This document shows positions 31,659 through 44,832 of a stretch of 64,000 nucleotides of DNA, one piece after another. The stretch's first letter is position 1. The number at the start of each line of letters is the position of its first letter. The translations under genes were made by a program, and so were the position numbers. Under the pieces are notes generated by a model. That model searched no databases. It had not been told where the DNA came from and worked only from the letters and a program-made list of their open reading frames with translations. The DNA comes from Coleophoma eucalyptorum (Eukaryota > Ascomycota > Leotiomycetes > Helotiales > Dermateaceae), in the NCBI GenBank assembly GCA_026120035.1, contig JALRME010000019.1, positions 186,001-250,000 of the forward strand, in the 5' to 3' direction.

Positions 31659-34250
31659 ATGTCCTCTATGGCATCATCTACCGACGCAGAGGCTTTTTCA
31701 CAAAGAACAGCAGATGATCAAAATTTGTATTGTGTTCTTGGAACCCGCAGAAGAAGGTTTGCACGTCAGAAGGAAGTACTTCTAGCCCCTCCCTTCGTCA
31801 ATCATCCCCCACTTCGTCCTATGATCCGTCTCTTTTCGTTCGTTTGCTCATCCCACAGATAGCAGCGGAGATTGTATAAACCTAGTCCTCAGGATACCGG
31901 CCTCGACTCCCGAAGATCACTCGCACTGGCAGCCATGATTCTGAGATGCCATGCTGCACACTGCATATATCGCCTCTGCGTCTGGGTGATAGCCTTGTTG
32001 AAGGTACAGGAATGTACAACCCCGCTTTCACTTTGTACGGGATATATTCCTTTCTGAGTGCCTTGTTCCGTGCGGTTGCATATGCATATCTAAGCGAGGA
32101 CATGGGTTGTGGGCTGCACGATATGTTTGGTAGAGCTTGCGATTCGGAAATCCGAACTGGGAAGACAGCATCGACCCAAGGTATGTGGAACGTCGCTGCG
32201 GCTAGAGTTCGTGGTTCTTCGATAGTCTGGGAGCAGAATCTAACGGTGGTAGTACCAAGAGGTTGGGTTCGAAGGCTATGCACAAGGCCAAGATCACGAC
32301 AATATTGCAACACCTTGGTAATTGTGGGCTCACTATGTCGATACATCTTCTAGGTATGTAGAAGCATGAACAAACCCATATAAACTTCTGATGTCTAGAA
32401 GATGCCTACTGGCTCAACTAATCATATGCCCATCGCTTAATTACCGTCGCTAAATCCACTACGTGGCCCAGATCGTGCACTAGAAACATGTTTTATGAAA
32501 GTGATCTGGTAATAATATGACAGGATACAGCAGTGCACCGAGTCTTGGTATTTATAGAATGAAGTGCATGCCAGCGAGTGAAGGAGTATCGCATACAGAA
32601 ATTTAACCTTGATTGTGCTACTGCACTCGCCAGGATCAGTCGAACGCATTGAAAAATTTGCAAGCCCCAAGTTATCCATGAGCAATCACAATGTTGTCTT
32701 TGAAATTCCCTGCAACCATCATGGTTCAGAGATATTTGTCTCATGCATACACCTCAAACTACTTGGATTCTTCAATAAAGTCAAGCCTAGCTGCAATATT
32801 GTACCTTGTAACAAGAGATGCACGGAGACGTACCCGAGATAGATCCATGCTGTCCAGGGCCAGACTTCCAACGGTCGTTGCTAAGAGTCCTTACTAGCTC
32901 CTAACCCTTGCATTGCACGGTGAAAGAGCGTATGGCTACTGATAATTCTCGGCCACAGGTCAATACTAGCGAGAGGACCAAGTCAGCTGCTAGGATACAG
33001 TAGTCAATCGGGTTAGGCTACCATCACAAACGGCTCGCCGTGGAGCAGCAACGCGATTGATAGCGATAGGAGATTCACACAGATGTGTAGCAAAACTGGA
33101 AATATCATATATGATGAATAGGTCCAACAGATCGAGTGACGGAGAGGCTCGGTACGCTTAAAGGTCTTAGGAACCTGGAACTTCCTTGAGTTCTTGCAAT
33201 AATCATGAACAACGGCAGCGATTTATGTCACGAGGCGATTCAGAATAAGAAATCCAGTTGTCGGTGACTAGCGAAATCTCGACTTGCACATAACAGGCGA
33301 CAAAACTGAGAGCATGCATGTGAAAGTATTTGGCTCCAGAGAAGTCCTCACCTCATCAACACAAAATCTCAAAATCTATTACCGACTTCACTAGACCGCT
33401 GAGCTCACTTCCATCCGGGAGATTAAATCAGCATCGCGTCACTAGATGGCCATTGCCTAATAGGCAACCTTGATCGGACTGTCGTACCCAGCGGTATCGC
33501 GGATACGTAGATCGTCAGCAAGTGCGTAAACGGGAGAGCGAGAGGCGAAGTGCAGATCTGTGGGGAAGACGCGAGGCATGGACATTTTATATCCTCAGTG
33601 ACCGGCTAGCGGCTTTGCAGGTTCATGCGCCAAGCCAAAGATTCGGTACACTTCCAAGACACAACGCGCGACAAAACGGTCTGAAAGAAAGAAAGGACAG
33701 CAAGATGGGCTTCCAAGACCGCAGACTCGGGATTTCTTACGTATCTGCCGGCATCATGTGTGCACATCAGTCGGAGGCCAAGGCCAGACGTGTGTTGTGT
33801 GTTGTGCGTTGTGTGTCGTGTGTTGTCAGTCTTGGTGCTAACTAGTCGCTGTTGTGGTCGTCGGCGTCGTCGTCGCTTTGCCACAGGATGACCGTACGCT
33901 TGGCAATACGCATCTACCACACTTCATGGGTGACGCACGCCACGATGCCGTTCATCTGTTCTCGTCCCCGATAGCCAAATATACCTCCAACAAGCTTCGC
34001 GAAGGAGGGGGCTCAAGCCGAGCAGAACATGGCAACCTAGACGGATGGACTTCGGGTCGCAGCTGGGTTATGTCTTCGTTAAAGAGAAGGAGAGAACAAG
34101 AAGAGTTGAAAATAGCAGCAGCAATACTCGCTTAGGCCAAGAACACGCGTAGGACCAGACCAGAGGAAGAAAAATGGTGACATGGTAATGAAGGCGCATC
34201 CCGAGATGGGTCCTAGGCAATGGCGAGAGGAGTGGATGGGCCAGTCAGAG

Positions 34251-34285
34251 AGGCAGAGAGAGGCAGAGAGAGGCAGAGAGAGGCA
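34251..34285. repeat. AGGCAGAGAG decanucleotide tandem repeat
   Basis: About three and a half head-to-tail copies of a 10-nt purine-rich unit, non-coding. Confidence 0.85.
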
Positions 34286-34678
34286 AACAAGAAGCACGAG
34301 AAGAGCAGTGGGATCCGAACCGTGACGGGGACGGCTGAATAGATCCTCACTGGAGTCACTGGACGCGAACACCACGACCCTTAGAACGAGGCTGTGCTGG
34401 TGCTTGGCGAGCCAGAAAGTATTACATGACAGTCCAGTCCAACTGACTTCTTGAAACTTCCGATCAAACAACATCCATTCACCTGGTAATGCAATACCCT
34501 CCAGCGCATAACTTTGGCTCGGTGTCGCAATCTCGTTGAGACAGCTCCCCCAACATCCTATTGACTTACTTTTCACTTTGTTCGTTGTTGTTTTGTTGTT
34601 TGCATTTGCCTCTGGCTTTGGACCCTGACTCTGCGCCATAAACAAAACATTTATTGCTTCTCCGTCGTCCATCCCCTT

Positions 34679-34711
34679 CCACTTCCACCTCCACCTCCAC
34701 CTCCACCTCCA
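34679..34711. repeat. CCACCT hexanucleotide microsatellite
   Basis: About five units in the presumed promoter or leader of the VHS-GAT gene at 35027. It makes a false Trp/Arg-rich frame on the minus strand. Confidence 0.85.
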
Positions 34712-34988
34712 AAGCCAGACCACATTCAAATCTCCCATCCAGATCCATATCCGCACCTTGTCCAGCACCCTTCCTTATCGGGACCGACCTGCGCTCACCG
34801 CTTGCCGCTTCGAGAGATTCTGTACCCCAAAAGGTGCTCGGCCGCCTGGAAAGACGAAGCGCCGAAGTGGCAGCCTGGTGGCAGTAGCGGCAGTAACAAA
34901 CAACATCATTATCGTGCCTTTTTGACGCCTTACGCCCGATACCTTCATCCTTAACTTGCCCGCAGAGATCTGACTGCGCATCTAACTT

Positions 34989-35000
34989 CCCCCCCCCCCC
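34989..35000 (+). repeat. C12 homopolymer upstream of VHS-GAT start
   Basis: Twelve cytosines ending 26 nt before ATG 35027. Position resembles the C14 run before the ferric reductase start. Confidence 0.9.
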
Positions 35001-35026
35001 AAGGATTGCGAACCACTACCGCAATC

Positions 35027-36600
35027 ATGAAAGCTATGAAGAGCATGAGCATGAAGAGCATGCTGGGGCCCTTGAAGCGGAAGCGTGAGCATCCCACCAC
35101 GGCCCATATTCTCGTGGAAGAGCACGCGCTGACTGAACACAGCAAGGGAAGCTGGCTCCGATGAAGGGGATTCCAGTTCCACCGTCGTTGCACCAATCGA
35201 TTCCGGTCTCGATACTCCAGAAGCCAATGCAGTCAGGAACGTGGTATGCATGCGCGAGGCTCCTGCCCCCTATTATTGCATGCTAACCTCTGCATAGCAA
35301 TCCTTCTGTTTGTCTGGAGGTCCCCAAGGCTCGGTATGTGTGGAGTTGCTTGGATTTTGAGGCGTATTGCTGACAAGTTTCAGGGTGAGGAAGTTGTGTA
35401 TTTACCGGTCATTGTCGAATCCGTCGATGCCTCTCCCCAAGCCGCAAAAGATGTCGCCGTGGTAATCCGAAAATACCTTTCGAAAGACAACTACTCTAAA
35501 CCCTACATACAATACAATGCCATCATGCTCATCCGGATTTTGGCGGACAATCCCGGAAAGTCATTCACAAAGAACATTGACACCAAATTCGTAGACGCTG
35601 CAAAGCAATTGCTACGCCTGGGGAGGGATCCAAGTGTGAAGCAAATCCTCATTGAGACACTGAATACTTTCCAACGAGAAAAGGCCGATGATGAGAATTT
35701 GGTTCTTCTGAATGAGATGTGGAAGAAGGAACAAGAGAAGATGTCGAAAGTATTTGTGAGTTGGGTTCTTCTCCTGCACATAACATGACTAATTGGATTC
35801 AGGGTCCACCGGGAGCCCCACGAACTATGAATGTCCCTGCCTTCAATCCAAACGCACAGAATAACTACTTCTCGCGGAGTCACAACAGTCGTCATCTACC
35901 AAGTCCTCAGGAGTTAGCGTCCCGAATCGAAGAGGCACGAACGTCTGCGACTCTCCTCTCCCAAACTGTCCAATCAACACCCCCCTCTGAACTTATTCAG
36001 AATGAACTGGTCCGCGAATTTGCAGACCGGTGCCAAAGTGCTACCAGGAGTATACAAGCATATATGATTGCCGAAAATCCATCGCCTGACAATGATACCA
36101 TGGAGACGTTGATTGAGACCAACGAGCAATTGACCAAGGCAATCAGCCAACACCAAAGAGCCCTTCTCGCCGCCAGGAAAGCCGCCGGCCTTGGAACTGG
36201 AGGTACACCTAGTCCAGCTGGGAGCGGAGGATTTGCACCACCACCTGGACCACCACCATCACAACAGAAAGCAGCCATGCCTGCACGAAAAACAGCCCCG
36301 GCTCAGAGCAGGCCTTCAGATGTCTCGGACGAAGAGCCCGAAAATCCATTTTCAGATCCAGAACCATCAAGCAGCAAGACCCATAATCCTCCATTCCCCG
36401 AACACGAGGGATCAAGGGCCAAGGGCCAATTCGAAGACCGTCTCGATATCGAGCCTTATCATCCTGGCTTCAATCCATCCCAGAGTTCTGCGGCTAGACA
36501 AGATAGCAGTGTAGGAAATGTAACTATGTCGGCCGCTGTTTCCGACTCAGATGAGAGCAGTAGAGCAACTGGGTCCAAGGCACCAGTATTCAGATACTAA
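35027..36600 (+). CDS. LSB5: VHS and GAT domain sorting protein (LSB5/GGA-like)
   Basis: Endosomal/actin-linked adaptor. Five exons: 35027-35084, 35143-35243, 35298-35333, 35384-35755 and 35803-36600, 454 residues, all in phase; exon 3 is only 36 nt. The Met-rich start MKAMKSMSMKSMLGPLKRK is followed by an acidic/Ser linker, then the VHS domain (about 45-190: QSFCLSGGPQGSGEEVVYLP, VVIRKYLSKDN, QYNAIMLIRILADNPGKSF). A GAT-like helical bundle follows (LPSPQELASRIEEARTSATL, FADRCQSATRSIQAYM, LIETNEQLTKAISQHQRALL), then a Pro-rich disordered tail with ENPFSD, a possible clathrin-adaptor-type motif. Yeast Lsb5 has the same VHS-GAT order and binds Las17; the GGA ear domain is absent, so LSB5 is preferred over GGA. 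Confidence 0.87.
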
Positions 36601-38734
36601 GGAAAGGGTTTGAGCAATCATAGGGTACGGGAGGATTTGAGCGTTTTTTCTTGTGCCGAAAAAGGAGCATACTCGGATGTATAACTCTCACGCGTTTTGG
36701 GGTTGTTGTTGTTGATACCAGATCATCATACTCGATTGAGATTCGTTTCTATACTTTACTTTAAGCATGCACCTGTTTATCTATTTTGAACATACATCGA
36801 AATGACCTCACAAGTTTATTTTGTTCTGGTTTATGTGAACGGAGATTTTCTATCTGTGGTAATTCTACTCTTCTGAGGCAGCAAACGGTTCCGCCTCGCA
36901 CTGCAGGAATGCAGACGCGAAGGCCAAGCCTAGGTTTACCAAAACAAGCTTGTTATTACAAGCATGAACACAGTGTACTAGGTTTCTCTGACAATTTCTT
37001 CTCTTCTTTGCCTCAAGATATATTTACTTACTAAAGCTATTTTAGAAAAAGTAAAGTAGAAACCTTTAGATGAGCCTCGCCGCACGCCTTCCCATAGGCG
37101 AGGTTAAGACTATCGGAACAAGAGGACAACTGCCCTCTCTAATTAACAATACCTCTCTTTATCTGACGCAAAGGGGTATAAACACAGACAGTGACAAGTT
37201 ATAAAGAACAAGATTTAAAAAAAAAATAGCATAAAAAAGAAACACTAATCTAGAGAGAAGTGTGTCTGAAATAGAATATTCACAAAAGTTTTAATACCCT
37301 TTTTCTACTTGTCCCGTCTTGTCTTTCGGTGATAAGACAACCGTACAACAATATAAAAAACCCCGATAGAAAAGAAAAATCTTTAGAAATGATAAATGAC
37401 TAGATACCTATTCATGCTAATTGGATTAAGTGATCCTCCTCCATACACGCAACGTTGGAATCGGTAGCTGGCTAAGCGAAGGACAGGCCGCTTAAAGGGA
37501 GAGGAATAAGCAAAGGGTGAAGCGTTGAGCAAAGGAATAAGCAACCAGGCTGTGCCATATCGGGAATTTCGCCGTTGGGTTTCCCTGTGTTTTTCTTATT
37601 CTGTTCTATGCATTATGATATTTGTGTGAAATATACACGGCGTGTCTACTTTCATTCCATCCATGGGTTTTGCTATCCATGTATATTTCCACAGCTTTCT
37701 ACACATGTCATGTTTTTATCAGTAGAGGAGTGAAATGAAAAATACCCAATACAAAGACTTGTTCAACAGGATATACGTCCCTCTATCCCTCCTCACCCCG
37801 CTGCTTATAATCTAAAGTAGATGAAGGGTTTTGTCAGGGACATCATCTCTTAGCGAAAAGGGAAAACCTGTGTTGCTAAACCGCGAAAACAAAAGGCTTG
37901 CTACTACTTAATATTAATGATGACGTCCACTTACTATGGCCACCATCAGAGCCCGTGTCCAGATTTCTACCTCTGTGCATAGTCAAGAGGGAAGTGGGAG
38001 GGAAGAATGAATCCATTGTCTTGCTCTCTGCTCCACTTTCCTGGCTACCCTTCCAGAGACTTAGAAAGATGAATTCTGGGTAGTTAGTTAACGTCTTTTC
38101 TCTGGCGTAGAAGTGTTTCAAATTGTAGTCTATGAAGTGGCAGACGATAAGCCGAATCATGCAATATTCGCTACTGCATACATCGTATAGGGGGACTGGG
38201 AGAGCATCATTGTCCGGTCACCTCAACTATGTTTCCTTCCCCCCCATAGACTTGCATCAATGGTTATGGAAGATAGTATTGCCTTCATTATAGCTTCTTA
38301 TTATATCGCTTAAAATTTGGCCTGTTCTAACAATATCACAGCGTCTGAAGATGTGCAGAGGTACGAGCTTTGCTATCTCCTGCTAGAAATAACATCTTGG
38401 ATAAAGCCAATAACGGGATTCGGGACCCACTACTTATTTTCGAACTAATTCTCCATCCTTCTCCGCATATTTGGACGGGAATTGATGTGGATAATCGGTT
38501 TATTTACAGCTGTTCCATGCTCTATGTTGCCAGCCGATCTCAATAATACGTATCAAGATATTCCGTTCATAAGTATAAGCGCTGATGTTCAGCGTTACTT
38601 GTTGGCCTCAGTAATACGTATCAATTTAGTCTGTAAAAAGTATAAGCCCTGCTCAGCGTTCATCGTTGGCCTCAGTAAGTAGATCTCAAGGTATTCACAC
38701 CCTTAAGCCCAGTTTCTCGGCGTTCTTCATCGGC
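36601..38734. other. Gene-free region between VHS-GAT gene and prion-like RRM gene
   Basis: 2.1 kb, AT-rich, no recognised gene. The part from 36,600 to 37,100 is probably 3' untranslated region. Near the right end is an imperfect tandem repeat (38539-38735) that runs up to the proposed start codon. Confidence 0.45.
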
Positions 38735-38735
38735 A
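38539..38735 (+). repeat. Imperfect tandem repeat of about 64-68 nt, three copies
   Basis: Copies start at 38539, 38607 and 38671. Shared words are CTCARTAATACGTATCA, AGTATAAG and CAGCGTT, with TTGGCCTC in the first two. The third copy is degenerate and ends at the proposed ATG 38735 of the RRM gene. Confidence 0.7.
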
Positions 38736-41700
38736 TGGCGACAGTCTATGCCACCCTCGAAGGTAAACTGCTTTCTCCTACAAACTTGCTCGAAATTCTC
38801 TTCATAACATCATCACACCTCTTGCCTCCATTCACGAACACGTGACATCCAACATCAACTCCTTTTACGCAACCATCATAAGCTTCACTTGGCTGGATAA
38901 AATAACCTCAAATAAATCATTGGCTTTATCTGAGAGACTCGGGAGAACCAGGTAAGATGCCTGTTCTTCCGAATAACGAACCTTCGTGCGATTATCGTAA
39001 GTCAATCTGACCCCGAGCAACTCCAATCGTTTTCGAGATTAAGCGAGCAGCCGAAAGACTACCAACGAAGAGCATGGAAAAGAAACATCAGATAATTATC
39101 CGTAAATAGTTGCTGACTGTATATTACAGAGGGCTACTATGTTTCATCTAATGGATCTTATGCTGTTCAAGAGCCCAAGCATGCTCCTCTCGGTGCCACA
39201 AACAGTGAGCCCGAAGATCATAGAGACAATGAGCCATCCACAGAGCATAGCTCTGATCGGGACTACAAGGACTCAATTTCTGATAGATCAAATGAAACCT
39301 CCCAAGAGAGTGGATCGAACGACGCTGATGAGTCTGACACGATCCAAGGATCGAGTGGATCTGAGCCTCTTGCTCCAGAATCTGAACACCACCACATCCA
39401 AGAAATCCCACGGGACAGCAACTCTGAGCATCATCCATCTACCACCAGCCCCAATCTTACCAATTTAGATGGTCAAGACATTCCGGTAGACTTCCCACAC
39501 GGTAATACGATTCCATCTGGAGCAACAGATATTGAAAATCCACGACCGAGCCGCCCGACCCTTCCCACAGGCCGCAATAGAAACAGAGGCCGGAGTCTCC
39601 CAGGGAACTTGACATCTGCGCAACTCTTCATGTCTTCCGTGGATACCAATGATTCCATTCAGACACAAATCCCCCTGCGCTGGTTCCGAGGACATCATAC
39701 TGCCAGTTCTGAACCGGATCTAAATCGGCACGATGATCAATCTGTGGAGTCTGACGGGCCTGCGAGCCCAGCTACATACAGCGTGTCGAATGCAGCATCA
39801 GCTGAGCCTGTACCAAATACTTCTACCGTGCGCAATTCTCCGGCTCCAGCGGCGTTTGATCAGGATTCAGGTTTTGTATTCCAGCCTCCAGTTGCAAGCG
39901 CAGACCTACAGGACTCAGGCTTTGAGTACCAAGTCCCAATAGGCTTACCCATTCATAGCTACGAACAGCAAGGTAGTTGGCGAACTCGTGCCAGTGTGTT
40001 TGATGCAGCGGGTTTAAGTCACCCTGACAATCACAATTCCATCGTGGGACCGCCAGTGAACGCTGTTCACGGAGGTCACCCTCAAAGCACTCAAGGTGAT
40101 TTCAGAGGCAACAACAACGAAAACGTTGCACAAAGAAGCCATTTTTCACACCCTCACGCATTCCAAGGTGCTTCGCGTTCACATCATGCGCGTATCAGAA
40201 ATCATAACAATCAACAGAACTTTCAACCAAACCCGCACTTTGGAGGAGCTCTGCAATCTAACAATACTCGTGGTCAGAGACTGCAAAATCTGCAATCTTC
40301 GTACAGTAACTATCGATCCCATCTTCAATCTCAAGTTACCTTGCGCGCATCATCAAGCACTGCTATTACAGGTTCAGCTTCTTCAGGCCAGCATTTCCAA
40401 TCTGGACCTTATCAGCTTCAGTACGGTCAGATTGGACAGGGAGTTGTGCAACCTCAGCCTATTCAACCAGCTCCATATCAACTTCAATACGGCCAGATTG
40501 TACCAGTTGCACTACCTTATCCAATACAACCAGTCTCCTATCAACTTCAACACGGTCAGACTGGACTAGTTGCGCAACCTCAGCCATTTCAACCCATCCC
40601 GTTTCAACTTCAATACGGTCAAGTTATACAACCTCAAACTATTCACACTGTGCCTAGTCAGACTCAATACGGTCAGATTGGACCACTTGGATATCCTCCA
40701 TCTATCCAGCCTCCACATGGTCAGGTCGGCCCAATTGGACAACCTCAAATTATTCAACCTGCCCCATACCAACCTCCATACGGTCAGATCGAACCATTTG
40801 GACAACCTCAACCAGTCATGACAGCTCCAGCTTTTGGAGTTGCCTCCCCATTTACGCAAGTCCAGCACCCATATGGCAATGCACCACCCAATCAATTTGG
40901 TCTTGCTCCATTTCAAGAATATGGCAATGATGTTGCAACTAGCGGCTTCGGTAATCCTCATCAACCTGAACCCTCCCATGGATACCCCCCAGCACCTTAT
41001 CAAGGAAACCCAAACTATGCTAGACATGGGTATCGTGATCAAGGTTATGGCCATGGTCAGGGATATGGTCATGGTCAGTCATACGGTCAAGGCCGAGGAT
41101 ATGGTACTGCTCAGAGTTTTGGAGGCCCTCAGCATCCAGGTCATGGCAAGCAGACTTATGGAACTCCACAAGTCTTCAACAACCAACCACCTACTACTCA
41201 TGCATACGGCGCTCCTCAGCAATATGCACCTCAAGGATATGGAGCTCAAGGCTACGGCAGTGAGAACAACAATCAGGGCCCAGCTGATAGATCGGGAATG
41301 GGATATGATGGCAATGTAAGCGAGTATAGTCGTGCTACCACCCCTCAACACTATACTGGCCATACCAGAAATAGGTCCTTTACCCCATACAACTATGGAG
41401 AAACCCTAAATCAAGGATTGGGCACTACCTTCAATGACAATCCTCAAGGGGGCGGATATAACAACTCTGGCTATTCTCAAGGTCAACCTTCAACTACGAG
41501 ACCTTTGGGTGGAAATGACTACACTGTCGCACCTGTCTTTGTACCTGAGATGACTTCAAAATCATTTAAGGATATTATGGATGTAGCTGATATGAAGGCT
41601 AGCCTCAACGAAATTGCAAGCAAGAGAGCCCAGATCACTACTCCAAATTCTAACACTCGAAAGAATGAAGAGCTCACCACACGTCTTGCTTTAACACCAG

Positions 41701-43516
41701 GACCAAAACCATATCCACTGGAGCTTGAATTCTTCTCTGAACCACGTAAGACTGATCGTACTCCTTATCTTCGATCTATTCATGGTCAAACTATTGGCAC
41801 TGAACCTCGCAAAGGAAAGAATCCAACTTCCAACTTGTTCAGCAAGACACCAACTCCTGACTCTGATGAAGATACTCCAAAGACAAATCGAGTCATTTCT
41901 CCACCAAAGATGGGCTTGCCTACCTTTAATGTTTCGGGAACTTCCTCACTCACCACTATTGACGAGGACTATGACCCATTCACTTCAAAGGGACCAATTA
42001 CTCCTGCCCCTGCAAGCCAGACCAGCATCTTCCAGCCATTGACAGTTGTCTCGACTCCCATGAATGGAGCTCTTATGGCGCCTCCATATGGAATGAGCAG
42101 GCAACTTGCAGCATTTACGCGAAATGGCACATACACTCCAACAATTGAGGAGGCCTTGGACATGAACAACATGCCATTTTGCGAGCTTCCCAGATACGCT
42201 AAGGCTGAGAACTGGGGTGTTGTCAAGATTACAAACGTGAGTGTTTTTTTCTTATCATCTGAAAACTTCTGACATCTTTAAGATACCATATAACCTCACA
42301 CGTTCTGAGGTTCTTGCCTTCCTCGGCCGTAACGCAAAGATTATCAGCGAATTCGAGTATGAGCCAATCCATATCATCATGGAGCGTGTCACGAGCAAGA
42401 CACTGGAGTGTTATGTTGAGTTCGTTGACCTTGACGAAGCTCTCAATGCTGTATCTCGTTTTGAAAACAATCGTTTCAGTGGCCGTGCTAGTAAGCTTGG
42501 ACAGCGCCATGTCGACGTTGAGCTTTCCAGCCAAGATGCGTTGATGCGAGACTTGTTTCCAAAGGCAAAGAACGTCTTCTGGAAGGATGGCAAGCCAACA
42601 ATTCTTCCAGTTGGCCCTGATGATGTCTTCAACTCTGGTTTCAAGGGTTTTGTTAGCAATGAGGAGTTGGTCATGATGGAGAAGCATGTTATAACTCCTG
42701 GTAGAGTAAGTTGAATCGACAAGATTACCACGGCTTTGCTAACTTCGCAGTCTCCATTCTCAAAAGAATGTCCCCAACGCCCATACGAGTGCATGATCAG
42801 CACACTGTTGAAGGTAATTAAAAAATCATACCCTCCCTAAAAGTCCCCACTGACAGCAATAGTTCCCATGGGCCATGGTTGATTGCTACACTGTTCAAGA
42901 TCGTATTGAGTTGCACAGCTGCCTGAAGGTATTCATTCAAGAATTGGCAAAGAATCTTGAGCGAGGAATTGAGAACGTCAACATCAATCACATGCTGATG
43001 AAGCGACTTGTAAAAGCTGCTCTTATCTGTCCGGGTTTCACTCCCACCCAGAAGGACGACATTTGTTTATGGATCGGAGCAATCCCAGATATTGCTAAGC
43101 AGTATGGACTTCCACCATATGCGGATTTATGGGCCGCTCTCTGGACTCTTGCACCAAAGCTTGGTGTTCCACACGACATGGTTATGGTATGTTTCACAAG
43201 GCTGGCGTTGCGATGTCACACTAATACGATATAGTGGTACATAAACAAGCTGAATGAGGTTGCCAAGTCCAGTACTCAAGTTTCCCTCGCTGATCAGGCA
43301 GCCCTCTCCTTCGACGAGCAGGAAGTTTTCGATCGTCAACGTTTCGGTGTAGGATTTTTGTACGACTATGACAAGATCAACCACCGGATGCTCTGTCAAC
43401 AGCTCAATCGCTCAGAAGTTGAGCCCCATATGATCATCAAGAATACCACTCTTGGTCTCGTCGCTCGTATTGAGTGGGCCACACTTGAACACACTTTGCG
43501 TCAGGCTTTGGCCTGA
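38735..43516 (+). CDS. Large prion-like RNA-binding protein with RRM
   Basis: Six exons: 38735-38762, 39130-42236, 42283-42705, 42751-42813, 42863-43186 and 43235-43516, 1,408 residues. Exons 2 to 6 are firm. Exon 1 (MATVYATLE) and its 367-nt intron are my best guess. Residues about 10-250 are acidic, Ser/Asp-rich. A Tyr/Gln/Pro-rich repeat domain follows (about 22-residue unit around YQLQYGQI), then a GYGHGQ-type Gly/Tyr region. The C-terminal third is ordered: KITNIPYNLTRSEVLAFLG through ECYVEFVDLDEALNAVSRF forms an RRM, then a conserved domain with FPWAMVDCYTVQDRIELH and CLWIGAIPDIAKQYG. The composition predicts phase separation in RNA granules; the specific RNA role is unknown. I do not recognise a yeast orthologue. 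Confidence 0.82.
40407..40832 (+). repeat. Coding tandem repeat, about seven degenerate units of ~22 codons
   Basis: Units centre on YQLQYGQI followed by hydrophobic residues and QPQPIQP. The DNA word GGTCAGATTGGAC recurs. Lies inside exon 2 of the RRM gene; later units shorten and diverge. Confidence 0.85.
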
Positions 43517-44832
43517 TTGAAGCGCGCCTTCATTCCTGTGTACCGGCTTGCGAGTCTCGTCCAGACTAAACACAGCTCTGCAATGTCTGTGAACAGCATC
43601 TTCACATGCCATACACCTTGAACTTCTTTTTTCACCACTGCAGAACGGATTTCGAACCTCGGTTCTTGATGGCGCTATTGCGTGGATACACTTGTCAGAC
43701 GTACACATCTGTTTTCTTTTTCATCACCACAGTATTTGAACATGGCCCCTGATGGCATGAAGTCACGACCTTCCACCAGATCCTGACATCATTCGTCCTC
43801 GGCACGTACACATTCGATCCTGGTTTATTTTCGATTGAGAAAATGGTCAATTTGCAGCACTGCTGCGACTTTTCCCCCAGGTCAGCACATATATCTTTAG
43901 GAGTTTGGTGGATGCCTTCAGTGGCCATTATGGTCCTGATATCGTTGTACTTTCCACTCCACAGTGCATACATCGAATGAATTACCACCTGTTTTCGGTC
44001 GGTAGAAAAAAGCTAGTCAATAAGTCGACGCATTAGGCGCCTAGAATAGAAAATCTCTTGAAAGTAAAAGTAACGAATTGTTTGTGATTCCGTGACAAGA
44101 GACTGTGAAAGGTCCAAACAAACCTTGTAGTATTTGTGTTGGCTTGATTGGCTTGTTGACCTGAACCGACTCATTTGATTTGGTTTATTGCTCGGTTGGA
44201 TCAATTTTTGACTTGGTTTCAGATTTTGGCCGTGTTTGTGTTGGATCATTCATTTAGATACAATCGTAGACTTGGATACAATCATTCTGGCTTGGGCACA
44301 ATCGTTCCAACCTCAGAGACAGTTTTTCAAACTTTAAGGCAATCTTTGATTTAGACCCAACCGTGGATTTGAAATCAGTCGTTGGCTATGATTTGAGTAG
44401 TTCATCTCGTATGAGTTGCTAGCATCGTCAGTTCTTCCGAGCAGCAGTTTCCGGAAGGGGGGGGGAGGGGGGGGGGGTGGGATGAGCCATTCTGTCTTTC
44501 CGAATACAATTCCGAGTACCAGTCCTGTCCTGAACCATCGGAATGAACCATTAGCAATGCGAAGAATGCATACGGAATGGAAATAATAGATTTGTAAACT
44601 ATTGCAATGTCATGTAAGGTAGAGCGATCCAAAATCCAACTTTCCCAGACGCCATTTCTCAGAACCACGCCAAGCCATACCAGAGCTAGCGCCCGCTTCG
44701 CTTCTCTTCCTTCCCCTTTCGCAAACCCTTCATCGGCCACACTCACGTGCACACTTACTCTCCATCTGCGATGCCTCGTCACTTTTGTTCCCATCCGAGA
44801 ATTTGAGGTACTGGAAAGGAGCCCGCCAAACC
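43517..44832. other. Gene-free region upstream of TYW3
   Basis: 1.3 kb with no recognised gene. It contains degenerate ACAATCGT-type direct repeats (about 44257-44370) and a G-rich tract (44457-44482). Confidence 0.45.
44457..44482. repeat. Poly-G tract (interrupted)
   Basis: Twenty-six nucleotides, all G except one A and one T, between the RRM gene and TYW3; a possible G-quadruplex former. Confidence 0.85.

Larger units (their letters stand above)
31659..35026. other. Long gene-poor region (right edge of accessory block and LSB5 upstream region)
   Basis: 3.4 kb with no open frame that shows a domain or splice support. It contains a GT-rich patch (33792-33832), an AGGCAGAGAG repeat (34251-34285), a CCACCT repeat (34679-34711) and a C12 run (34989-35000). 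The right third is probably promoter and 5' leader of the VHS-GAT gene. Confidence 0.45.

Noticed and set aside
31882..32353. Opposed frames of 135-154 codons in the gene-poor region
   Set aside because: Both strands open over the same bases without domain or codon support, as expected by chance.
34079..34768. 229-codon minus-strand frame with Trp/Arg run
   Set aside because: The Trp/Arg run is the CCACCT microsatellite read backwards; no domain and no splice support.
40096..41363. Several long frames in both strands inside the RRM gene
   Set aside because: Shadow frames created by the tandem repeats; the repeat has a clean protein reading only in the RRM gene frame.
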